Notes under the pieces: model-generated
Told to the model about the DNA's origin: nothing
Database searches by the model: none
Seen by the model: only the letters and a program-made list of their open reading frames with translations
DNA from: Planctomycetia bacterium
Lineage (GTDB): Bacteria; Planctomycetota; Planctomycetia; Gemmatales; Gemmataceae
Assembly (NCBI GenBank): GCA_005773755.1
Contig: SXHE01000581.1
Location: 1-10,044 of the forward strand
Reading direction: 5' to 3'
Length of the DNA stretch: 10,044 bases
Translations under genes and position numbers: made by a program
In this document: piece by piece, positions 1-5,381 of the stretch
Layout: every line of letters starts with the position of its first letter
Numbering within the stretch: the first letter of the stretch is position 1

Positions 1-109
1 AGCAGCTCGCGCTGGCCACCGTCCCGTGGCAACCGCCCTTGTCCTTACCACCGAAGCTGGCCATGTCACCGCCCGAAGTCGCGGCCACCATCAGAACGAC
101 GCTGTACAT
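1..109 (-). CDS. N-terminal part of a small planctomycete-type protein, cut by the window edge
   Basis: Reading the minus strand from the ATG at 109-107 gives 36 codons without a stop before the left edge. The product begins MYSVVLMVAATSGGD and continues with a Gly/Lys/Cys-containing stretch that includes GGKDKGGCHG. I recall this kind of start (MYSxVLMxAxT followed by Gly/Cys-rich sequence) from many short planctomycete proteins, some of which carry Gly/Cys-rich or TIGR03000-type repeats; that is memory, not a search. The start is supported by an AGGGGG Shine-Dalgarno seven bases upstream and by a sigma70-like promoter about 140 bases further up. The hydrophobic SVVLMVAA stretch is too short for a clear signal peptide. 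Function is unknown and the C-terminus is missing. An overlapping plus-strand frame (26-253) has no recognisable protein character. Confidence 0.72.
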   Translation of the reverse strand, partial: MYSVVLMVAATSGGDMASFGGKDKGGCHGTVASASC

Positions 110-116
110 CAAGAAG

Positions 117-122
117 CCCCCT
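117..122 (-). promoter_or_regulatory. Shine-Dalgarno AGGGGG for the truncated left-edge gene
   Basis: On the minus strand AGGGGG lies seven bases before the ATG at 109. The spacing is ideal, and this is one of only two clear ribosome binding sites in the window, so it fixes the start of this gene. Confidence 0.6.
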
Positions 123-257
123 GTGCCCGCCGCGCGTGCGAACGACCCCGGCCCCGGCTCCCGTGTCCGTGGCTAAACAGAGTCGGTTTCGCGCGTGAGT
201 ATCGCCTTACAGTTGTGAAGAGCGCTATCATTGCGGCGGGCAATGTTGTGTAGTGGG

Positions 258-286
258 ATGGTAAGCCAGGCAGATTGAGTAGTCAA
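258..286 (-). promoter_or_regulatory. Sigma70-like promoter for the left-edge gene
   Basis: On the minus strand TTGACT (286-281, five of six matches to TTGACA) is followed after exactly 17 bases by TACCAT (263-258, four of six matches to TATAAT). Transcription would start near 251, giving a leader of roughly 140 bases before the ATG at 109. The match was found by eye; planctomycete sigma-factor preferences may differ somewhat. Confidence 0.45.
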
Positions 287-354
287 CGGTAATCTGGGTT
301 GTTTAAGTGGTTAGTGGCGGTCTCCACTCGTGCTGTTCGACCGTGTGTGCGGGC

Positions 355-360
355 TATAAC
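355..360 (+). promoter_or_regulatory. Candidate -10 box TATAAC for the membrane-protein pair
   Basis: TATAAC matches the -10 consensus at five of six positions in an otherwise GC-rich context, 138 bases before the ATG at 498. No good -35 hexamer is present 15 to 19 bases upstream and there is no extended -10 TG, so this is a tentative call. Confidence 0.27.
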
Positions 361-497
361 ATCTGCATCGGTGCGGGTGGCGCGGTTCGGAACCCGCCGC
401 GCACCAACGCCGGGGCCGAAATGCGGTTATGTCCTGCGGTGGCACCGGCCGATTAAGTAAAGTGCTCCCCAGATTCGACACCGAGGTCGAGAACGTC

Positions 498-1841
498 ATG
501 GACCGTGGCGCGACTCCGAGCTCCCCCAGCTCGCCATCCCTTCCCGTCCCCGAAACCGAAGTCGTGCCGCCGTTCGAGTGGGCGACGGTCCGCAAGATCG
601 GGCTGGTTGGCGCGGGGCTGATCGCGTGTGCCGCAGTGATCGGGATCGTCGCCTTCGCGCTGGACGGCAACACCGCGCCGACGCCCAAGTGGTGGGGGCA
701 CAGCGTTCGGCTGTTCCTGGTGCTGTTCGGAGCGCTGACCGCGGGCGCGGCGGTCTCGATGCGCCCGGACCTGTGGCAGTCGTGGGCAATTGGCGCGAGT
801 GCGGCGCTACTGGCCGTGTTCGGTACGCCCGCGCACTGGGACTCGTTCCGCCTGCTGTTCGGGGCGATGACCGCGCTCGCCCTCACCTGGACCGTTCTGC
901 TCGCCGCGCCCGCGAAGTACCGCCTTCCCGTGCTCAGCGTGCTGCTGGTGTTCCATTTCAGCGGCATCTTCTTCGCTACCACAACGCCGCCCTCGACCCC
1001 GTGGGTCACGGAGCAGGCGTTCGTTCGCGTGTACAACCCGTACCTCCAGTTCGTGTACCTGCGGAACGCCTACCACTTCTATTCGCCCGAACCGGGGCCG
1101 GCGAGCTTGCTCGTCTTCCTGCTGAAGACCGAAACCGGGGCCGACGAGAAGGGGCGAAAGACGTACTCGACGAAGTGGGTGGTGATGCCCAAGCGCCCGG
1201 CCGACGTGCGCGACCCGCTGGGCCTGACGTACTACCGCCGGCTCTCGATCACTGAGCAGTTGGCGCGGTCCGTGCCCTACGGCCTGTCGATGCACCCGTT
1301 CGAGCGGGTCGATTTGCTGACGCGCCGCAAGCAGGTGCCGATCCCGCTGCCGCGCACCGACGAAGAGGTGATCGTGCAGTACCGGCTGCCGCAACCGGAG
1401 GTCGCGCGGTTCGTGATCCCGTCCTATGCGTCGCACGTGATCCTGGAAAACACGACGCCGGAGGAGGCCAAGAAGACCACCGTGCGCATGTACCGCCTGG
1501 AGCACAGCACGATGGGCGTGGACGAGTTCACCAACTGGCGGAAGAACCCGGACGCGAACACGAACCCGTACCACCCGACGACGTACCGGCCGTTCTTCCT
1601 GGGCGAGTTCAACGCCCTGGGCGAACTGATCAACCCGCAGGAGCCGATGCTGTACTGGCTGGTGCCGATCCCGAACCGGCCGGGCGGCGTCCCGCCGGGG
1701 TCCACGACCAAGCGCGTGTTCCTCGATTACCTCTCGTTCCACGCGCTGGGGCCAGACGGCTTGGGGCCGGACACGACCGTGGACGACTTGGGCGACCCGC
1801 GGTTCAAGGACCGCGTGTTCGACTGGCACCAGTTGCGGTGA
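498..1841 (+). CDS. Five-helix membrane protein with a large soluble C-terminal domain, HTTM partner
   Basis: The 447-residue product has a short Pro/Ser-rich N-terminus and five hydrophobic segments at about 33-55, 68-87, 95-112, 116-136 and 142-163. A soluble domain of about 280 residues follows, opening with YLRNAYHFYSPEPGP (187-201). I recall similar 'NAYxFFxPEPGP' sequences in planctomycete proteins encoded next to HTTM genes; this is recall, not a search. The soluble part contains Tyr/Arg/Pro-rich strands but no catalytic motif I can name. The next gene, 95 bases downstream on the same strand, encodes the HTTM protein, so the two probably form a membrane complex. The start at 498 has a weak GAGG 11 bases upstream. 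An in-frame ATG at 429 would add 23 residues of Gly/Arg/Lys-containing sequence and lacks a ribosome binding site; I prefer 498. Biochemical function is unknown. Confidence 0.85.
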   Translation: MDRGATPSSPSSPSLPVPETEVVPPFEWATVRKIGLVGAGLIACAAVIGIVAFALDGNTAPTPKWWGHSVRLFLVLFGALTAGAAVSMRPDLWQSWAIGASAALLAVFGTPAHWDSFRLLFGAMTALALTWTVLLAAPAKYRLPVLSVLLVFHFSGIFFATTTPPSTPWVTEQAFVRVYNPYLQFVYLRNAYHFYSPEPGPASLLVFLLKTETGADEKGRKTYSTKWVVMPKRPADVRDPLGLTYYRRLSITEQLARSVPYGLSMHPFERVDLLTRRKQVPIPLPRTDEEVIVQYRLPQPEVARFVIPSYASHVILENTTPEEAKKTTVRMYRLEHSTMGVDEFTNWRKNPDANTNPYHPTTYRPFFLGEFNALGELINPQEPMLYWLVPIPNRPGGVPPGSTTKRVFLDYLSFHALGPDGLGPDTTVDDLGDPRFKDRVFDWHQLR

Positions 1842-1850
1842 CGTTCGCGT

Positions 1851-1923
1851 TCTGTAGCCGGGGTCATTGACCCCGGTGCTGAGCGAGTGGGAGAACCCCG
1901 GCCTCAGTGAGGCCGGCTACAGA
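1851..1923. repeat. 73-bp palindromic element with two hairpins (REP/MITE-like)
   Basis: The element is bounded by an 11-bp perfect inverted repeat: TCTGTAGCCGG at 1851-1861 and CCGGCTACAGA at 1913-1923. Inside are two hairpins of the same geometry, each with an 8-bp stem and 3-base loop: CCGGGGTC-ATT-GACCCCGG (1858-1876) and CCGGCCTC-AGT-GAGGCCGG (1898-1916), separated by a 21-base purine-rich spacer. It starts 10 bases after the stop of the 5-TM gene and ends 13 bases before the ATG of the HTTM gene, so it almost fills the gap. The structure is seen directly. Calling it a dispersed REP- or BIME-like repeat is inference, because only one copy lies in the window. In RNA it could act as an attenuator or RNA-stability element between the two genes. 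Confidence 0.7.
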
Positions 1924-1936
1924 AGCGAGATTCGCT

Positions 1937-3814
1937 ATGGCCACCGAGATGACGCCCGACACCGCGCCGGAACCCGTCGAGCGCTCCGCGTGGCAGCGGT
2001 GGGTCGGGTTCTGGTTCCCCAAGTCCGACCCGACCACGTTGGGCTTCGTGCGGATCTGCACCGGTCTGCTCGTGTTGTACATCCACCTGGCGTACAGCGT
2101 GGACCTGCAGCAGTTCTTCGGCCAGACCGGGTGGTACGCGCACCGGTTCGTCGAGCGCGAGCGACACGAGTACCCGTGGCGGGCGTCGCCGTTCATGGAG
2201 TGGAGCGCGGAGTCCATCGTGCCGGCGACCGTGCCGGACTTCCCGCACCGGCGCAAGGCCGTCGTCGACTACATCCGCTCGTTGCCCGCGGACAAGAACC
2301 AGCGCACCGCGGCGCTCCAGTTCCTCGACCGCGTCGCGAAGACGGACAACGCCGAGACCGCGCTCGCGGCGCTGACGTGGTTCCAGTACCTGGGGCCGGA
2401 CGAGATCGAGCGCGACAAGCACCTCGCGGTGCTGATCGCCGGTCGCCCCACCGGGCCGACGCAAAACGCGACCACCTACTACCTGGGCCGAACGCCCGCG
2501 TTCCTGCTCGACTTTGCGCCGCCCGAACGCGAGCGGGTCGCGACCGAAGCCCGCGCGTTCTGGGTTTCGCTCCCCAAGAACCCCACCGCCCGCGAGTACG
2601 TCCTCAACCACGTCACGGAACTGGGGCCGGAGTTCCGCCGCGCCCTGGTGAAGTTCCTGATCGAGTTGCCGGACGACGAGGCCGCGCGCAAGAAGAAGAT
2701 CGACTACCTGGAGTACTGGAACAACGAGCCGGAGAAGTCGGTCCGCAGCGGCCACATGATCTTCTCGGTCTGGTTCCATGTGACCGACCCGACGCAGATG
2801 GCGCTGGTCCACACCGGCATCCTGTTCACGATGGTGCTGTTCACGCTCGGGCTGTTCACCCGCGTCACCTCGGTGCTGGTGTGGATCGCGGTCGTCGGGT
2901 ACATCCACCGGACGCAGCAGGTGCTGTTCGGGATGGACACGATGATGAACATCCTGCTGTTCTACCTGATGATCGGGAACAGCGGGGCGGCGCTGTCGCT
3001 GGACCGGCTGATCGCGCGCTATCGCGCGGCGCGGGCCAGTTTGGCGCGGAGCGGCACCCTCGACGGACCGGCGAAGGCGTTCCTCGCGGCCCCGCCGCCG
3101 TCGACGAGTGCCGGGTTCGCGGTCCGCTTGATCCAGGTCCACTTCTGCTTCATCTACATGGCGGCCGGGCTGTCGAAGCTCAAGGGCGCGGCGTGGTGGG
3201 ACGGCCGCGCGACCTGGGACGTACTCGTGAACCCGGAGTTCACGCTCCTGCAATACCAGTGGTACGAGACCGCGTTGCGCAGCGTCGTCAGCATCAAACC
3301 GGTGTACCACGCGCTGATCGTCTTCGGTACGTGGTCCACGCTGTTCATCGAGATCGCCGGGCCGTTCCTGCTCTGGACCCGGCTCCGGTGGCTCATCGTC
3401 CTGCTCGCGACCGCGATGCACGCGGGCATCGGCGTACTGATGGGGCTGAACCTGTTCGAGTTATTGATGATGGTAATGTTGGTGGCGTTCCTGCCCTGTG
3501 GAGTGATCCGCGACCGGCTGCGGGGCGGCCCGGATTTGTCGAAACTCGCGTTCGCGTTCGCCCCCGCGTCGGCCCGCGCCGCGGCCCTCGTGGCCGCGGT
3601 GGACACCGAATCGCAAGTGGTGCTGACGCCGGACGCGGCGAGCGCGGTATCGGCGGTAACGGACCCCGACGGGAAGAAGCACACCGGCCCCGACGGTGTG
3701 GCGGCGCTGTTCCGTTCCGTGCGGCTGCTCTCCGTGCTGTCGTTCGTGCTCTGGGTTCCGGGGGTGAAGGGGCTGCTCGCGAAGCGCCTGTTCCCCGCCG
3801 CGCCCGCGCGCTGA
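1937..3814 (+). CDS. HTTM-domain integral membrane protein with a large insertion
   Basis: The 625-residue product belongs to the HTTM family, the membrane domain related to vitamin K-dependent gamma-carboxylase. Recognisable parts are DPTTLGFVRI and the first helix (about 31-55); a cluster of helices at 275-350 including GMDTMMNILLFYLMIGNS; the hallmark QVHFCFIYMAAGLSKLKG followed by WWDG (400-423); and helices at 460-520. Between the first helix and the rest lies a charged soluble insertion of about 200 residues (75-272). The C-terminal 75 residues look like the second half of a DCC/DUF393 domain without its CxxC half. The start at 1937 is chosen because an in-frame GTG at 1907 falls inside the palindromic element; there is no clear Shine-Dalgarno. 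The gene follows its probable partner in an operon-like pair. True carboxylase activity cannot be claimed: bacterial HTTM proteins are mostly uncharacterised and no substrate is visible. Confidence 0.88.
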   Translation: MATEMTPDTAPEPVERSAWQRWVGFWFPKSDPTTLGFVRICTGLLVLYIHLAYSVDLQQFFGQTGWYAHRFVERERHEYPWRASPFMEWSAESIVPATVPDFPHRRKAVVDYIRSLPADKNQRTAALQFLDRVAKTDNAETALAALTWFQYLGPDEIERDKHLAVLIAGRPTGPTQNATTYYLGRTPAFLLDFAPPERERVATEARAFWVSLPKNPTAREYVLNHVTELGPEFRRALVKFLIELPDDEAARKKKIDYLEYWNNEPEKSVRSGHMIFSVWFHVTDPTQMALVHTGILFTMVLFTLGLFTRVTSVLVWIAVVGYIHRTQQVLFGMDTMMNILLFYLMIGNSGAALSLDRLIARYRAARASLARSGTLDGPAKAFLAAPPPSTSAGFAVRLIQVHFCFIYMAAGLSKLKGAAWWDGRATWDVLVNPEFTLLQYQWYETALRSVVSIKPVYHALIVFGTWSTLFIEIAGPFLLWTRLRWLIVLLATAMHAGIGVLMGLNLFELLMMVMLVAFLPCGVIRDRLRGGPDLSKLAFAFAPASARAAALVAAVDTESQVVLTPDAASAVSAVTDPDGKKHTGPDGVAALFRSVRLLSVLSFVLWVPGVKGLLAKRLFPAAPAR

Positions 3815-3827
3815 TGTGCTGAGGGGT

Positions 3828-3852
3828 GCCCCCTCTCGTTGCGAGAGGGGGC
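3828..3852. terminator. Perfect 11-bp hairpin between convergent genes
   Basis: GCCCCCTCTCG (3828-3838) and CGAGAGGGGGC (3842-3852) form a perfect 11-bp, very GC-rich stem with a 3-base loop. It lies 13 bases after the HTTM stop and 30 bases after the stop of the minus-strand coiled-coil gene, where a shared terminator is expected. Neither side has a T-tract, so it is not a classical intrinsic terminator; it may also be a dispersed intergenic repeat. Confidence 0.55.
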
Positions 3853-3882
3853 GAGGCGCGGTGTACCGAACCGGAGCCGAGA

Positions 3883-4908
3883 TCAGCGGCGACCGTTGGG
3901 CGGCGGGCCGCCGCCGGGCTTGGTCATGACCTCCTGCGCGCGGCGCTGGAACTTCGCCATCTGTTCGCGCAGCCCGGCGTCGCCGCGCTGGAGGATGTCC
4001 AGCTCGTGCTGGATCTCGGCGCTCAGGCGCTTCAGTTCGATCTCCTGGCGCGCGATCATCGCCCGCTCGCGGGCCATCGACACTTCCATCTGCCGCATCT
4101 GGTGCTCGAGCGCCTCTTCGTCCTCGCGGAGCTGCCGGCGCTCGTCGTCGAGGCGCTTCTTGTCTTGCGCCAGTTTCGCGCTCTCCTTTTCCAGCTCGTC
4201 GCCCCACTCTTCGAGTTCGGAGCGGGTCTTGGCCGCCGGCGGGGGCGGGGCCAGTTCGCCCTTCGCGATCTGCTCTTCGATGGCCCCGAGCTGCGCGCTC
4301 AGTTCGTTGATCTGCGCGTCCTTCTCGGACACCACGCTCTCGACCTCGGCCTCTTTTGACACGAGCCGCTGTTCGGTCTCACTGGCCTCTTGGAGCAGGT
4401 GCTTCATCTCGTCGAGAAGCGTGCGCAGCTCCTTGTTCTCGTTCTTCAGGCGCTGGATCTCGCCGTGCGGCGACTCGTCGTGCCGGCTGCCGCTGGACAG
4501 GTCGGCGAGGTGGTTGAGCGCGCCAGCGATGGCGCTGGTCGAATCGCCGTGGAGCCGACTGCCCGGTGCGGGCGCGCGGCGGCCGATGGTGTTCCTACTG
4601 GGGAGCGGATCGGGTACGACCGGGATCGCGGGCGCGGGGACCGGGCGCGAGGTCGGCACCTGGACGGACCCGGACTTGCCGGGCATCCGCAGCCGCGCGA
4701 GAAGGTCTTGTGTTCCGCCGCCGTTCCACGCCCCCGGCGCGGGGCCGGCGGGCGGGGTCTCGACGTCGTCTCCGTCGTTGTCCGTCGGGTCGGGGGTCGA
4801 GGCGATCGCCACCATCGGTGGCGGCGTGGATGCCAGCAGCCGGCGGCGCAGCTCCGCGGCCGAGATCGCGGTGGGAGAGGGATCAGACGACGAGTTGGGT
4901 TTTGCCAT
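3883..4908 (-). CDS. Coiled-coil protein of unknown function
   Basis: The 341-residue product begins MAKPNSSSDPSPT and has a low-complexity Pro/Ala/Ser-rich N-terminal half (1-145) with one short amphipathic stretch, AAELRRRLLA (18-27). A long coiled coil follows in two parts: 149-216 (rich in Glu, Lys, Leu with heptad spacing) and 227-325, broken by KGELAPPPPAAK. The second part holds RQEIELKRLSAEIQHELDIL and the protein ends in a Gly/Pro tail. There is no signal peptide or membrane helix, so it is probably cytoplasmic. I recall similar Met/Arg/Glu-rich coiled coils in planctomycete proteins, sometimes behind FHA domains, but none is present here. An upstream in-frame extension to 5067 is Arg/His/Pro-rich and looks non-coding; the ATG at 4908 is preferred though it lacks a Shine-Dalgarno. 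The gene converges on HTTM and diverges from the large VWA gene. A scaffold or structural role is only a guess. Confidence 0.8.
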   Translation of the reverse strand: MAKPNSSSDPSPTAISAAELRRRLLASTPPPMVAIASTPDPTDNDGDDVETPPAGPAPGAWNGGGTQDLLARLRMPGKSGSVQVPTSRPVPAPAIPVVPDPLPSRNTIGRRAPAPGSRLHGDSTSAIAGALNHLADLSSGSRHDESPHGEIQRLKNENKELRTLLDEMKHLLQEASETEQRLVSKEAEVESVVSEKDAQINELSAQLGAIEEQIAKGELAPPPPAAKTRSELEEWGDELEKESAKLAQDKKRLDDERRQLREDEEALEHQMRQMEVSMARERAMIARQEIELKRLSAEIQHELDILQRGDAGLREQMAKFQRRAQEVMTKPGGGPPPNGRR

Positions 4909-4932
4909 GTCCGGTCGGTGCGGTATAAGGGG

Positions 4933-4955
4933 CGCGCGCCCGGAATCGGCGCGCG
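4933..4955 (-). promoter_or_regulatory. Leader hairpin upstream of the coiled-coil gene
   Basis: CGCGCGCC (4933-4940) and GGCGCGCG (4948-4955) pair perfectly around a 7-base loop, 24 bases upstream of the ATG at 4908. The overlapping 12-mer GGGCGCGCGCCC (4930-4941) is itself a perfect palindrome. It could be an operator or an RNA structure affecting initiation, but GC-rich palindromes of this length are not rare in such a genome. Confidence 0.3.
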
Positions 4956-5044
4956 AAAGGCGGTGCGCGGGGGGCTGAAAAGCGCGAGCCGTGTGGCCCC
5001 GGCGGAATGTTCCTTTTGTCCGGCCTGAATGATCCGCCTGCTGG

Positions 5045-5072
5045 AAGTTAGGCCGCGGAACAGGCAAGTCAA
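5045..5072 (-). promoter_or_regulatory. Candidate promoter for the coiled-coil gene
   Basis: On the minus strand TTGACT (5072-5067) is followed after 16 bases by TAACTT (5050-5045). The -35 box is the same hexamer as at the left-edge promoter; the -10 is weak, with three of six matches. The predicted leader is about 130 bases. Confidence 0.3.
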
Positions 5073-5292
5073 ATCAAAATCGCCGGGCCGGTTGTGCGGA
5101 TTCCGCCACGAAAACTCGTAATTCTCACGTTTCGCGCCGACGGATCGCCCGTTCCTACCAACGCCCGACCGGGAACCGCGTTACACCGGTTAGATTCGAG
5201 AGTGACGGCTCGCACCCGGTGTCGGCTGCACCGGCTGTTTCGGCGAAACGCTCGACTCTCCCGGTACTTTCGCGTGGCGTTCGCGCCGGGGT

Positions 5293-5321
5293 TTGTTGTA
5301 AAATCGGCTTTACAGTATGTA
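5293..5321 (+). promoter_or_regulatory. Candidate promoter for the large VWA gene
   Basis: TTGTTG (5293-5298) and TATGTA (5316-5321) are separated by 17 bases within the only A+T-rich patch of the intergenic region, about 60 bases before the ATG. Each hexamer matches consensus at only three positions, so the call rests mainly on spacing, composition and place. Confidence 0.28.
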
Positions 5322-5335
5322 TTCGTCCGGGCCGC

Positions 5336-5355
5336 CCGACCGCTTCTCCGGTCGG
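5336..5355 (+). promoter_or_regulatory. Short hairpin in the leader of the VWA gene
   Basis: CCGACCG (5336-5342) pairs with CGGTCGG (5349-5355) around a CTTCTC loop, ending 11 bases before the Shine-Dalgarno. It could stabilise or modulate the mRNA; no riboswitch class is suggested. Confidence 0.28.
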
Positions 5356-5366
5356 TCCCCACTGAT

Positions 5367-5371
5367 AGGAG
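5367..5371 (+). promoter_or_regulatory. Shine-Dalgarno AGGAG for the VWA gene
   Basis: AGGAG lies ten bases before the ATG at 5382. It decides the start in favour of 5382 over the 96-codon in-frame extension to 5094, whose translation is Arg-rich and unlike a real N-terminus, whereas 5382 opens directly into a signal-peptide-like sequence. Confidence 0.6.
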
Positions 5372-5381
5372 CGACAGGGCA

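Larger units (their letters stand above)
110..497. other. Divergent intergenic region
   Basis: This 388-bp stretch separates the left-edge minus-strand gene from the plus-strand membrane gene at 498. The part from about 185 to 320 is visibly richer in A+T than its surroundings, as expected for a promoter region. It holds a good minus-strand promoter candidate (258-286) and a plus-strand TATAAC box (355-360). No convincing protein or RNA gene was seen. Confidence 0.6.
4909..5381. other. Divergent intergenic region between coiled-coil and VWA genes
   Basis: This 473-bp region separates two divergent starts. Open frames cross it, but their translations are Arg/His/Pro/Ala-rich and look like out-of-frame GC-rich DNA. 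It contains one promoter candidate for each direction (5045-5072 minus, 5293-5321 plus) and a hairpin near the start of each transcript (4933-4955 and 5336-5355). An AT-rich island at about 5290-5325 stands out. No RNA gene was recognised. Confidence 0.55.

Noticed and set aside
26..253. 75-codon plus-strand frame at the left edge
   Set aside because: It overlaps the better supported minus-strand MYSVVLM gene and its product has no protein-like pattern.
1907..1936. In-frame GTG start for the HTTM protein
   Set aside because: It lies inside the second hairpin of the palindromic element, so the extra ten residues would be encoded by the repeat; ATG at 1937 is more natural.
1904..3421. 505-codon open frame antisense to the HTTM gene, and similar frames at 807-1829 and 8274-9701
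   Set aside because: They are Arg/Asp/His-rich shadows of well-supported genes, with no motif and no start signals.
1867..3822. 651-codon plus-strand frame overlapping the HTTM gene in another register
   Set aside because: The translation is Arg/Pro/Ala/Gly-rich with no membrane helices, whereas the alternative frame gives a recognisable HTTM protein.
5094..5381. 96-codon N-terminal extension of the VWA protein
   Set aside because: It is Arg-rich and without a start signal, and it would bury the signal peptide and the Shine-Dalgarno at 5367-5371.
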